This document shows, piece after piece, positions 9,812 through 19,110 of a stretch of DNA of 64,000 bases. The notes beneath the pieces were generated by a model. It saw only the letters and a list, made by a program, of their open reading frames with translations. It was not told the origin of the DNA and did no database searches. How positions within the stretch are numbered: the stretch's first letter is position 1; the number at the start of each line of letters is the position of its first letter. The DNA comes from Channallabes apus (taxonomy: Eukaryota > Chordata > Actinopteri > Siluriformes > Clariidae): NCBI GenBank assembly GCA_030522415.1, contig CM060107.1, positions 51,340,307 to 51,404,306 on the forward strand. Reading direction: 5' to 3'. A program made the position numbers and the translations under genes.

Positions 9812-12800
9812 TCAGTCTCTGAGACGTGCAGGCGGTCGGCGCTGGCGCTGTGAACGCCGGGGCCCTGCTGTAGACGACATGTGAACATTAACCTGAGGCG
9901 GCTGGGCCTCTGCAGCCGTCGCCGTCTCACCGGCATGCGGCTGGTAGGGAGCGAGACGGTCTCGGTGAAGCACAATCGTCCGCGCCCGCCCCGCCAGCCG
10001 CACCCGGTAGACGACATCCGAGAGTTGAGCGATCACCGTACAGGGTCCCACCCAGTGTGACATAAGTTTGGGTGATAGCCCTCTCTTCCTTCTCGGGGAA
10101 TAAACCCATACCTGCTCTCCCGGCTCAAAGTCTCGCCCCCGGCTGTGAGTGTCATAAACCCGGCGCTGCTTAACACCGGCGTCCGCCAAGTGTTTGCGCG
10201 CTAACTCGTGAACCCGGAACAGTTTTTCTTTTAAAGAACAAAAATAATCCAACCCCGGTGCCGTGGGTAAATCCGATTGGGGAGGTGGTCCGAAAACGAG
10301 GTCCACTGGAGTGCGCAGCTCGCGTCCAAACATGAGAACAGCTGGCGTTAGCTGCGATGACTCCTGTACTGCCGTGCGATATGCCCAAAGAACGAGAGGC
10401 AAATGTTCGTCCCAATCGCGTTGCCGATCGCTGGTAAGTAGGGCGAGTTGTGTGGTGAGCGTCCGATTAAAGCGCTCCACGAGGCCGTCACTTTGTGGAT
10501 GAAGCGGCGTGGTGCGGGTCTTTTTCACCCCGAGGCGTTCGCACACCGCCGCAAACACCTCCGCCTCGAAGTTGCGCCCCTGATCGCTGTGCAACTGCTC
10601 TGGAGCGCCGAACCGGCTGAACACCTCATCCACTAGTACTCGGGCCGTGGTGGAGGCGCTCTGATCAGGCACAGCGAAAGCCTCCGGCCACTTGGTGAAA
10701 TAATCCACAACGACCAGCACATAACGGTTACCCCGATCGGAAACGGGGAACGGTCCAAGAATGTCCACGCCCATACGCTCCATGGGTGCCCCCACCCGAA
10801 AGTCCTGCAGCGGGGCTCGCGAGCGCTGGGTAGGGCCCTTCTTCGCCGTGCAGGAGTCGCATCTGTGAACAAAGAGTTCACTATCAGTGTGACAGCCCGG
10901 CCAGTAGAAGCGAGCGCGCAACCGCCGCAGAGTTTTTGTCACACCGAAGTGTCCTGAACCCGTATGCCCATGAACCAACCCCAGCACACATGCCCGCAAA
11001 GTTTTTGGTACCAGAAGCTGGAAACATTCGCCAGCGCCGCACGGCCGCTCCCAGCGACGGTAGAGTAACCCTTGCCGCAATGCTAGGCGGGTGAACTGTG
11101 AGTGCAGAGCTTTCGCCTCTAACCCCAGGTGAGTGATTGCAGTATAATCCGGTCTCCGGCCCGCTTTAACCCAACCCAGAACTTGATGCAGAACCGGATC
11201 GCTCTCCTGCTCGGCCGCGAGCTGTTCACTGTCCAGCTGTGGCACAGGTGAGATGACTGTGGGAGGTGCCCTAGGCGAGGCAGTGACTCGGCTGCACGCT
11301 GGAACGGTCGGCTGATCACCCCCGGGGGGTCCGGGGGACTGAACGGAAAGGAAGTTGTGCGCCAGTGGTTCCGGAGGTTGGCCTACGTCGCAACCGCGCT
11401 CTTCGACCCGCTCGCAGTACCGACAACGCGCTTCGCTGCATGGTCGGCGCGACAACGCGTCGGCGTTAGCGTGTAGCTTCCCGGCTCGGTGTTGAATGGT
11501 GAAGCTATAATCCTGTAGGCGCTCCAGCCAACGCGCTAACTGCCCCTCAGGTTCTTTAAAGCTAAGCAGCCAAACTAACGAAGCGTGATCGGTCCGCAGC
11601 AAGAAGGTTTGCCCGTATAAATATGGCCGGAAGTGTTTTAGCGCCGCGACGACAGCTAACAGCTCGCGCCGCGTGACGCAATAATTCCGCTCGGGCCCAG
11701 ACAACGCGCGGCTGAAATATGCGACAACCCGCTCTTGGTTACCGGAACCCTGAGACAGTACGGCCCCCAGCCCTACATCGCTCGCGTCTGTGTCAAGGAT
11801 GAACCCGCGTGATGCATCCGGATAACCGAGGACGGGACACGTGACCAAGGCTTCACGCAACTGGGCGAACGCGCGCGCATGTACAGCCTCCCAGCGGAAC
11901 GGCTGGTTCTTTTTGGTTAACCCGTGCAACGGACTTGCGACGGTGGCGAAGTCTTTCACAAACCTGCGGTAGTATGAAGCTAACCCGAGGAAAGTGCGCA
12001 GCTGCGACGCATTTAACGGTTCCGGCCAATTCTGCACTGCAGCGATTTTAGTTGGGTCGGTAGCAATCCCGTTAGCACTAATTATGTGGCCCAGAAACGC
12101 GGTCTCTCGCCGCAGCAGCTGGCACTTCCTGGGGTTAAGCCGCAAGTTCGCCCGCCGAATAGCCACAAATACCTCCCGGAGATTAGCTAGCGCGCCCTCA
12201 AACTCCTTGCCGTGCACCAGTAAGTCATCTAAGTAAACGACGCAACGGTTCCGAGGGATATTCACCAGAACTTTCTCCATCAGCCGTTCAAACGTAGCCG
12301 GGGCGTTGCACAGGCCGAAAGGCATACGCTGAAATTGCCATAGCCCTTGCCTGATCGAGAACGCGGTTTTAGGGCGGTCTTCCGGAGCGAGCTCTACTTG
12401 CCAGTATCCGCTACGCAGATCCAACGAGCTAAACCAAGCCGAGCCTGCGACATGCTCCAGCGCATCATCTATCCGCGGCAACGGGTATGAGTCCTTTCGC
12501 GTCACCTCGTTTAATCGCCGGTAATCGACACAAAACCGCCAAGAATCGTCCCTCTTACGCACAAGCACAACCGGTGAAGACCACGGTCCAGACGCTGGCT
12601 CAATGACGCCTGAGTCGACCATCTCACGCAGCTTCTGCTCGGCGACAGCCCGTTTAGCTAATGGGAGGCGTCTCGGGTGCAACCGAACAGGAGCTGCGTT
12701 CCCCGTATCAATTTTGTGCTGCACGAGATTGGTATGGGTGCAGTCGCGCTCGTCTACCGCGAAAACATCCGCGAATTCATTAAGGAACGATCTCAAGGTG

Positions 12801-13411
12801 TCGGTCTGTGTCAAATTCAACCCCGCGCTGCTACGTTTCAAAAGCTCGTCTAGTATGCTCGATTGGTTGTGTACCGGATGTTTGTGTGGCGCAGCCTCCG
12901 GAAGTTCCGCCCCCCGGGTGTGTGCTACTTTCACATGCGGCTGTGGTTTCGGTGTTAGCAACCTAGCTCTGCCAAAATCCCCACAAAGAGTCCCGTCCGT
13001 TAGGCTGAGCACCGCCCCCCACTTTTCCAAAATGTCTAGCCCCAATATACAGCCATCTTCAATGTTCCCCAGCAAAAAATCATGAACATAGTTGTGCTCA
13101 CCTATGTTGATTCGCACCGAGCGACGAGCCCGTATCTTCAGATGGCTCCCAGACACGGTGCGGATGCTGAGGGTTGGTTTGGGCACTTTGCCAGCGCGCT
13201 CGCATGGTCCCAACACTCCGTTGCGGAGTAGTGAAACAGTGGAGCCGGTGTCCACAAGCGCACGCAGCGGGACGCCGTCTAGCACACAATCCACGTAGAT
13301 CCCAGCGCGTTGTCCCACACGTCCCGAACGGAGATCGACTCCGCCAATTGGGGAAACAGAATCGGCCACGGGAGGTGGCTTCCCCTCGCTGCCTCCCGGT
13401 CCTAGTTTAAC
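9812..13411 (-). CDS. pol: Gypsy Pro-Pol polyprotein (protease, RT, RNase H, integrase)
   Basis: Open from the frameshift site to TGA at 9812-9814. The first usable start would be GTG at 13369 with no ATG, so it is most likely made only as a Gag-Pol fusion. Counting from 13369 as residue 1: aspartic protease LVDTGST about 38-44; RT with FCVDYRRLNEV near 280, LDLRSGYWQV near 316 and the catalytic YLDD at 379-382; RNase H DTDAS 526-530; a Cys-rich linker CRYCERVEERGC about 649-660; integrase zinc finger H800/H807 with C837/C840; core Asp in GVDILGP (869), Asp in HSDQGRNF (929) and Glu in DGLVERFNRT (965); chromatin-proximal C-terminal region ending ARLRD. All catalytic residues are present, so it may be active. 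Confidence 0.93.
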   Translation of the reverse strand, partial: VKLGPGGSEGKPPPVADSVSPIGGVDLRSGRVGQRAGIYVDCVLDGVPLRALVDTGSTVSLLRNGVLGPCERAGKVPKPTLSIRTVSGSHLKIRARRSVRINIGEHNYVHDFLLGNIEDGCILGLDILEKWGAVLSLTDGTLCGDFGRARLLTPKPQPHVKVAHTRGAELPEAAPHKHPVHNQSSILDELLKRSSAGLNLTQTDTLRSFLNEFADVFAVDERDCTHTNLVQHKIDTGNAAPVRLHPRRLPLAKRAVAEQKLREMVDSGVIEPASGPWSSPVVLVRKRDDSWRFCVDYRRLNEVTRKDSYPLPRIDDALEHVAGSAWFSSLDLRSGYWQVELAPEDRPKTAFSIRQGLWQFQRMPFGLCNAPATFERLMEKVLVNIPRNRCVVYLDDLLVHGKEFEGALANLREVFVAIRRANLRLNPRKCQLLRRETAFLGHIISANGIATDPTKIAAVQNWPEPLNASQLRTFLGLASYYRRFVKDFATVASPLHGLTKKNQPFRWEAVHARAFAQLREALVTCPVLGYPDASRGFILDTDASDVGLGAVLSQGSGNQERVVAYFSRALSGPERNYCVTRRELLAVVAALKHFRPYLYGQTFLLRTDHASLVWLLSFKEPEGQLARWLERLQDYSFTIQHRAGKLHANADALSRRPCSEARCRYCERVEERGCDVGQPPEPLAHNFLSVQSPGPPGGDQPTVPACSRVTASPRAPPTVISPVPQLDSEQLAAEQESDPVLHQVLGWVKAGRRPDYTAITHLGLEAKALHSQFTRLALRQGLLYRRWERPCGAGECFQLLVPKTLRACVLGLVHGHTGSGHFGVTKTLRRLRARFYWPGCHTDSELFVHRCDSCTAKKGPTQRSRAPLQDFRVGAPMERMGVDILGPFPVSDRGNRYVLVVVDYFTKWPEAFAVPDQSASTTARVLVDEVFSRFGAPEQLHSDQGRNFEAEVFAAVCERLGVKKTRTTPLHPQSDGLVERFNRTLTTQLALLTSDRQRDWDEHLPLVLWAYRTAVQESSQLTPAVLMFGRELRTPVDLVFGPPPQSDLPTAPGLDYFCSLKEKLFRVHELARKHLADAGVKQRRVYDTHSRGRDFEPGEQVWVYSPRRKRGLSPKLMSHWVGPCTVIAQLSDVVYRVRLAGRARTIVLHRDRLAPYQPHAGETATAAEAQPPQVNVHMSSTAGPRRSQRQRRPPARLRD

Positions 13412-14292
13412 GGCTGCTGGGGTACGTTGTCCTCGCGCCTCGAAATGTTAGGGCCGTAATACTGCGGTCCCGGGCCTCTGCGTCGCCGCGGAAGTTCAGC
13501 GTCTTGCTCGTAGCCTGGCCGTGACGGGTAGCCCTGTCCCCGGCCAGGTTCACCTCCCGAGCGCCCCCTAGTGGCGGAAGGTAGCTCGGCTCTTTCGCCG
13601 CCATGCTCGACCATGATGGGTTCAGCGCGCTCGGCCTCGCGCAGTGCCTCGGCCAGAGAACTGGGTGCCGCCAACCGAATGTGCTCGCGGAGGTGAATGT
13701 GCTCTTCCTGCTGGTCGTGCCCGAAGTCAGGATAGCCCCGCCGCGCGAGGCATCGCACGTCCATCGCAAACGCGCCCAGCGGCTCTGAAGCGCGCCGCTC
13801 GCGGACCGCGAGCTCGTCGCCAGCCGCTTCTCTGCGGTCCCCCGCGCCGAACCGGAAGTGGAGCGCTTCCCGCAGCTTCGCCCAGTCGTTCTGCTCCTCG
13901 GCCCGGAGGTCCTCGAACACCCGGAGTGCGTCGCCCTCAAGCGAGAGTGCTACGCGGACCGCGATTTCCGCTGGGGACCAGCCCGCGAGATCGGCGGCGA
14001 GCTCTACCTGCGCAAAAAATGCGTAGGGTTCGACGGCGCCGTTATAGAAAGGAAGGCGCAGCTGTAAGTCGCCTCGCCGGTTAACGGTGCACGGGGCTTG
14101 GTCTGTGGGAAGCTCCGCCCCGAGATCCAGTGCCGGGACCCTCATCTCGCCGCTCTGCTTTCGCCGCGCTGCTTTCTTTGTGCTGGCACCGTCCGGAAGG
14201 TGCTTCCTCTGCAGGAGTTCTGCTGCCACTCGGCGGCCCTCTTTGATCTTCTTCAGATCCTCCGCCGTTCGCTCCAACTCGGAGATCTCCAT
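13402..14292 (-). CDS. gag: Gypsy Gag
   Basis: Starts at the ATG that overlaps the primer site (MEISELERTAEDL) and ends at TAG 13402-13404, giving 296 residues. An N-terminal basic, helical part is followed by the capsid-like core (AFFAQVELAADLAGWSP, then ALSLEGDALRVFEDL, WAKLREALHFRFG). The C-terminus is Arg/Gly/Pro rich and has no CCHC zinc knuckle, so RNA binding probably uses the basic tail. An upstream extension of the open frame lies inside the LTR and is not used as protein evidence. Confidence 0.85.
   Translation of the reverse strand: MEISELERTAEDLKKIKEGRRVAAELLQRKHLPDGASTKKAARRKQSGEMRVPALDLGAELPTDQAPCTVNRRGDLQLRLPFYNGAVEPYAFFAQVELAADLAGWSPAEIAVRVALSLEGDALRVFEDLRAEEQNDWAKLREALHFRFGAGDRREAAGDELAVRERRASEPLGAFAMDVRCLARRGYPDFGHDQQEEHIHLREHIRLAAPSSLAEALREAERAEPIMVEHGGERAELPSATRGRSGGEPGRGQGYPSRPGYEQDAELPRRRRGPGPQYYGPNISRREDNVPQQPLN
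13405..13411 (-). promoter_or_regulatory. Putative -1 ribosomal frameshift site, G TTA AAC
   Basis: The last two gag codons and the base before them read G TTA AAC, immediately followed by the gag stop TAG. Slipping back one base gives GTT AAA C and enters the open pol frame, which has no ATG. GUUAAAC is a known slippery heptamer in nidoviruses. I cannot test whether a downstream pseudoknot exists. Confidence 0.6.
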
Positions 14293-14308
14293 CCCACTTC
14301 TGACACCA
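14291..14308 (-). other. Primer binding site (tRNA-Leu)
   Basis: TGGTGTCAGAAGTGGGAT on the minus strand, one base after the 5' LTR, is complementary to the 3' end of vertebrate tRNA-Leu(CAG) including CCA (tRNA sequence from memory). It overlaps the gag ATG. Confidence 0.75.
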
Positions 14309-14309
14309 A

Positions 14310-14555
14310 TGTAGCGTTTTTCAACACTAAGCAGGGATCTTGGAGGACGAGTGAGCTTGGTGGCTACCCAATGTAATGACTGGGAGTATTTTATTATCTC
14401 AGCACAAGCATAAACACACATACAGGTCAAAACACACACACCCACATGCTTAAACATGGCCGAAGCCACTAACCTAAAACCAACATCCCACCCATGGTGA
14501 ACACAACCATAATGCTGGACCAAAGCCGGCGATCGCCAGCCCCGCCCACGCCACA
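14310..14555 (-). repeat. 5' LTR of the Gypsy element
   Basis: Same 246 bp as 9521-9766 with one difference near its upstream end. An AATAAA signal lies in the sense strand (GATAATAAAATAC), seen on the plus strand as ttttattatc near 14390. Confidence 0.9.
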
Positions 14556-14565
14556 CTATATATAT

Positions 14566-14567
14566 TT

Positions 14568-14614
<47 letters not shown>
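14566..14614. repeat. (GATA)n microsatellite
   Basis: About eleven copies of gata/agat directly right of the Gypsy element. Confidence 0.95.
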
Positions 14615-14616
<2 letters not shown>

Positions 14617-14675
14617 AATAGTTTATTTATAATTTAGTATGAATTGTATATGCTTTAAAGTGTAGATCAGTTTAC

Positions 14676-14756
14676 CTTTAACTTCGACTAAGATGTCTTC
14701 ATAATCATTATTGTTGATGATTATGAAGTAACTTCCTCCATCGGGATAACCCTTGT
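14676..14756 (-). pseudogene. Truncated Ig exon, 3' part only
   Basis: Ends in the same phase-1 donor context as the full Ig exons (GAAGTTAAAG then GTAAAC). It encodes about 27 residues that align with the end of an Ig domain: DGGSY in place of DGGDY, then ILVEVKG as G strand. The F-strand Cys is replaced (Y-F-I for Y-T-C). The 5' part was removed where SINE sequence begins at 14757. It cannot form an Ig fold. Confidence 0.6.
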
Positions 14757-14961
14757 CAGGGTGCCAATCCATCGCAGGGCACACACACACACACACACTA
14801 CAGCCAATTTGGGAATGCCAATTAACCTAATCTGCAGGTCTTTGGACCAAGCACGGCGGGGACATGCAAACTCCATGCACACGGAGACGGGAATCGAGCC
14901 TGGTCGGGAATCCCTGGAGGTGCAAGGCTACAATGCTAACCACTACACCACCGTGCGGCCT
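14757..14961 (-). mobile_element. Truncated tRNA-derived SINE
   Basis: Matches the central and tRNA-head parts of the SINE at 9092-9447 (gggtgccaatccatcgcagg to ctacaccaccgtgcgg). The ATGA tail is missing. The right-hand block is shared with 58283-58457. Confidence 0.75.
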
Positions 14962-15369
14962 TAAATGAACATTAAAATGTATATGACATATAGGGAAATA
15001 TAGGGACGTCTCCACACTGTGCACCACAAAAATAAAGCCAAATCCACGTCTCACAAAACATAACGTTTTTCAATTCTTTATATCAACAAATTATTTTCCT
15101 CCAGGGATTTAGTGCATGTGAGCCTAAAGCTGATACACACTTCCTCTCTTGAGCGTCAAGCAGTAATTTAATCCCAGTTATCAGAAATTCATAAAAAACA
15201 GCGGACAAAACCTACTTTGTAATACACGTAGCTCATAAATGGAGCATGAATTTTAAAAATGGTTCATTTAAATCGCTTGAGAAATGTAAGAATTATCAGG
15301 TCTTTAAGCCAGAAAAAACACATCCAACATTTTCTCGTATTTGTTTACACGACAGGTTTGTGTTCATCA

Positions 15370-15690
15370 CTACAATATAACAGGAGATAGAACATGTCTA
15401 GTCTGTTTTTATCTTGTGTTCGTCTGCAGCACTGAAACTCTGCATGTATTTCACTCTGAACAGATAAACACACTTCTGCTTTAGTGAAACGCAACCAAAG
15501 AGGCCGACTGCTGCTGGAGGAAGTGACAGTGTGAACACACCACATGGGTGAGCAGTTTAGTGACATCATCCCCACATTCTGTGAACAGTGTACACACCCC
15601 AGTGTTTCAAGCATCTTTAAAATGATTGGCTGTAAATCTTGTAGTATAAGCACATGTACGACGCTGTAAGAACCTCCATGAGTATTTTAC
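15370..15690 (-). promoter_or_regulatory. Conserved intron-1 block with ETS-like site (copy 1)
   Basis: A 300-bp block found about 0.2-0.5 kb downstream of each leader exon: here, at 19640-19930 and at 58890-59190. It is more conserved than neighbouring intron. GGAGGAAGTGAC (15516-15527, 19763-19774, 59021-59032) fits an ETS/PU.1 core in all three. Regulatory function is inference. Confidence 0.35.
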
Positions 15691-15807
15691 TGTAGACCAA
15701 AACTAGTACAACTGATATTTAGCTGTAAAATAAATTATTACAATTTTAATCTAAATACTGAAATGGGCATTTAGAGCAATGAACAGATGCAGATACAGTC
15801 ATGAGAA

Positions 15808-15819
15808 AGAGAGAGAGAA

Positions 15820-15850
<31 letters not shown>
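15808..15850. repeat. (GA)n tract adjoining leader donor
   Basis: GA-rich repeat that begins at the splice donor of the leader-like exon. The equivalent tracts are at 20283-20327 and 59291-59330. Confidence 0.85.
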
Positions 15851-15851
15851 C

Positions 15852-15896
15852 CTTCAGTGATATGGAGAAAAAGGGAAAAATAAAACACACCAGCAT
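15852..15896 (-). pseudogene. Leader (signal peptide) exon relic, out of phase
   Basis: ATG at 15896 followed by a hydrophobic 15-residue stretch (MLVCFIFPFFSISLK). It aligns with the leader at 20332-20380. It is 45 nt long, which ends in phase 0, whereas all Ig acceptors need phase 1. The donor is GTCTCT instead of GTGAGT because the GA/CT repeat has run into it. Probably non-functional as a leader for the Ig exon at 7094-7402. Confidence 0.5.
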
Positions 15897-16511
15897 TTTA
15901 AACTCATAACACACTAAGTTCCATAAGTGGTGTGGAAATGTAATCTTATGTTCACGCTTCAAAGCACACACTAAACACACACTCTATGTGAGGTACACAC
16001 ACTGTTTATCTCTGCCTTCTACAGGAGATATTTGATATAACATTTATGGAAGGAGTTTACAGAAAAGTCTTTAGGACAGAAGAGTTTGTGAAATAACCTG
16101 CTTTTGTGTCACTTTAATTTCCAGATGAAGATAAAAGTGAGTCTGGTTAGGGAATGACTCTTACTGGCTAAAATCCACACATACCACATACAATACAACA
16201 CACACACGCCTACACACACTACACACACTGAGACTGGTACAGATTAAATGTAAATTATACTCAATCAAATGCATTTATAATCAGTGTTTAAATCATATTG
16301 AGGACTATAACTGAGTGGAAAGATCAGAAATAAATCTATGTTTATTACACTAGGGGGCGAAATAGAGCAATAAAGTGATAATTAAATGTGTAGGTGACTA
16401 TCTGGTCTGTTAATCAGGTGTGAGTTGTTATCTGGTCGATCTACAACATCAGATTAATCTGTCATGAGATTATCACTGAAGTAGCATTGTGTATAAAAAC
16501 TAATCATTTAC

Positions 16512-16823
16512 CTTTAACAGTGAGTCTGACGACTCTGTAATCACCACCTTCAACACTACACATGTAAAATCCATCATCCTCTACAGTCAGGTGTGATATG
16601 AGCAGAGAGAGATTTCCTGAAGAGTGATCATTAACCAGCTGAAATCTGTCTTTGTACTGATCACTCTCAGGAGATATCTCTACCCAGTTATTTGTTATGT
16701 ATTTGCTCCATGTGACTGTCCCAGGTGTTCTATGGAGGCCAGTGCAGGAGCAGGGCAGCAGTACTGAGTCTCCTGTGTATGCAGTGATGTATTCTGTCTC
16801 TCTGGATCGTTCCAGACTGCAGC
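16512..16823 (-). CDS. V-set Ig domain exon, receptor unit A
   Basis: A 312-nt phase 1-1 exon with acceptor TCCTACAG and donor GTAAAT. Same V-set layout as the other four: PCSC B-strand cysteines, GTVTW, NLS sequon, and DDGFYMC as the F-strand motif. From EISPESD to its end the protein is identical to the exon at 59991-60302, but the C-C' loop (SKYITNNW) is that of the exon at 44317-44628. The best leader for it is 20332-20380, about 3.5 kb upstream. No stalk exons are found directly downstream. Confidence 0.8.
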
Positions 16824-17811
16824 CTGTAGGAACACACACATTAACAGACATCAGCATCTGCAACATCTGTACAGAACTAAACCCAACCTGTACTGTTCAA
16901 AACTCACTAACGTTCACAAGGGGAATGGAATTAAAATAGGAAAATGTGAAAAGATAACATGCTCTAAATAGATATATTGTAAATACAGTTACAAGTGCAG
17001 TGTTTGTTTACTTCACCTTAAAGGTTCACAGATAGTTCACACACATATAGATGGAGCCATTTTAAATGACTGGCCAGTACATGACAGGACACAAGACAAT
17101 AGGTGACGTGTCTCTGCCTGACCCATGTTACCTGTGATGATGCAGTGAATTTAGCTCCGCCCTGTTAACTTCCATATGCATTGGGATAAATCATGACTTT
17201 GGTCTACAAAAATAAATCTGTGTTTGTCTCCTCAGGTTTTATCCTGTAAATATTGTGGTGAAGGTTCACACAGGATTAATATGAAATGTTGTTCTTCTAT
17301 ATAATTCTTGTTTATTCTTTTTCTAATACACTTTACATTTGTACACTGATTACTGTGTTCACTCTTTTGCTCTCTCTTTATAAGTGTATACGCACTGATT
17401 ACCATTTTAACACTCATGATATAGTTTTGGTGTTTTCTACCAATTTTCATGTGACTAATCGTTTGATATCTATGTTCAGGGCTGATCATGACAACTTACT
17501 ATTATTATTATTATTAATAAATATCATTATTGTACTATAATATCACATCAGTGCAGGGACGTAATCACCAGGGTGGACTGGAGGTCACGTCTCTCACCAT
17601 TTTGTGTGAAAGACTGAATTTCGACCAGTAAACCCACATCCATTAACCAGGATTCAAACTCATGAAACTTACCTCTGACAGTTTTTTGTAAGAAAAGTCT
17701 TTATTTGTCACATATACATTCCCGTTTCAATAGTTTATTAGTACATTTCATCTCGGAATAAAGCCCTGACATATTTAGATTTAGATTTCTCTCTAGGCGT
17801 TTATTCAGATT

Positions 17812-18194
17812 CATTCATTCATTTTCTATACCGCTTCATCCTGTGTTCAGGGTCGCGGGGGGCCTGGAGCCTATCCCAGAAGACTTCGGGCACTAGGCGG
17901 GGTACACCCTGGACAGGGTGCCAATCCATCTCAGGGCACACACACATACAAACACTCACATACACACACACACATGCACACACACATACCCAATCACACA
18001 CTACGGGCAATTTTAGGAACGTCAGTTAGTCTAATCTGCATATCTTTGGACTGTGGGAGGAAACCGGAGTACCCGGAGGAAACCCACCAAGCACGGGGAG
18101 AACATGCAAACTCCATGCACACAGAGACGGGAATCGAACCCAGACCCTGGAGGTCCAAGGCGACAGTGCTAACCACTACACCACCGCGCCGCCG
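17812..18194 (-). mobile_element. tRNA-derived SINE, complete
   Basis: Full-length copy with ATGA tail at the left and tRNA-like head at the right. It is flanked by ttattcagattca (17801-17813 overlapping the tail, and 18195-18207). The uninterrupted site gtttattcagattcagac is present at 48537 and 52853, proving the insertion. Confidence 0.85.
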
Positions 18195-18639
18195 TTATTC
18201 AGATTCAGACAAATTGAATTTAGGAACGCACCCCTATGTACTAAAGCACAAACACACACATCAGCACAACACTGTGGGAAGGGAAAATGCGTAAAAAAAA
18301 AAAATCAAGCAATAAAAGCTCTGATATACTTTTTTAGTGATCATTAATTAGCTATTTAAAATGCATTTTCTTTTATTGTTTTATTCAAAGAGAAAGCACA
18401 GCGTATTCACTTGAAGCAGGAAAAACTACACTGAAATCTGCAAAATCTGCATTTCCACAATGAAAAAAACTCCACAAGTATTACTACAGGAAAATAACCA
18501 AATCCCGCCTGCCTGATGTGTCCATATGGTGCTGCCTTGTGATTGGCTGCCTGAATGTCTATGTCGGTCCACCCCATTTCCTCTGTCTGTATGACGTCTA
18601 TTCATGTATACAACACCTTTTAATTGCATGGTCTTTCCT

Positions 18640-19110
18640 GACCTGTATTTCTTTCTACACTGTAGAATGTATCTGCTACTTATGCTCTGTAACACCTTCA
18701 TAACGACTCTTATCTGAGGTGATGTAAATAGTTGAGGCTGGAGATTCTAAATGAACTTCTCCTCTTCAGCAGAGGTAAGTTTTGGTCTTGTTTTTCTGGG
18801 ATGATCTTCATGAGAGCCAGGGTCATCATGGTGCTTGATGGGTTTTGTAAATGCACTTGATAATACTGTTCTTGCAAGAACTGTTCCAGATCAGCTGACC
18901 TTTGTGTCTTAAAACTCAACAATGGGGTGATTTCTGCTGAGGTCGAATCTATTCCACAGGGTTCGGGAGTGTTAAGTGTATGTTTTGCTAAAAGTTTTGT
19001 GGGGTTCGTGCAAAATTGGCTGAGATATGGACATATAGGACTAAACCTGAAAAATATATAAAGTTTGGAAAAACCATCGGTCTTCACAGGACAATCCGTC
19101 TAATGTTTGA
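18640..19110. mobile_element. Tc1/mariner-like remnant
   Basis: Same family as 5600-6470 and 8613-9483 (ttttggtcttgtttttctgg, gatcttcatgagagcc, aatgcacttgataatactg). No TIR pair is clear and nothing is coding. Confidence 0.5.

Larger units (their letters stand above)
9521..14555 (-). mobile_element. Apparently full-length Ty3/Gypsy LTR retrotransposon
   Basis: Two 246-bp LTRs (9521-9766 and 14310-14555) differ at one position by my reading (ctcacg against cccacg), implying a recent insertion. In transcription order: 5' LTR, tRNA-Leu primer site (14291-14308), gag (14292-13402), a -1 frameshift, pro-pol (to 9812), polypurine tract, 3' LTR. Domain order protease, RT, RNase H, integrase defines Ty3/Gypsy (Metaviridae). 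No stop or frameshift interrupts gag or pol. GC content is clearly higher than in the surrounding host DNA. It lies between the SINE-interrupted MITE and a broken Ig exon, in the intron of receptor unit B. Confidence 0.93.
14808..18430. repeat. Segmental duplication, copy 1 (paralogue of 58283-64000)
   Basis: From the truncated SINE through the leader relic, Ig exon and its 5' flank, this block aligns to 58283-61008 and then to 63755-64000. Differences: copy 2 contains the 2.75-kb satellite element, and copy 1 has the sequence 17580-18230 with a SINE that is deleted in copy 2. Spans without a gene inside it hold only this shared intronic DNA. Confidence 0.8.

Noticed and set aside
9484..14570. 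TATAT target duplication for Gypsy 1
   Set aside because: Possible, but both flanks are AT microsatellite, so it cannot be separated from chance.
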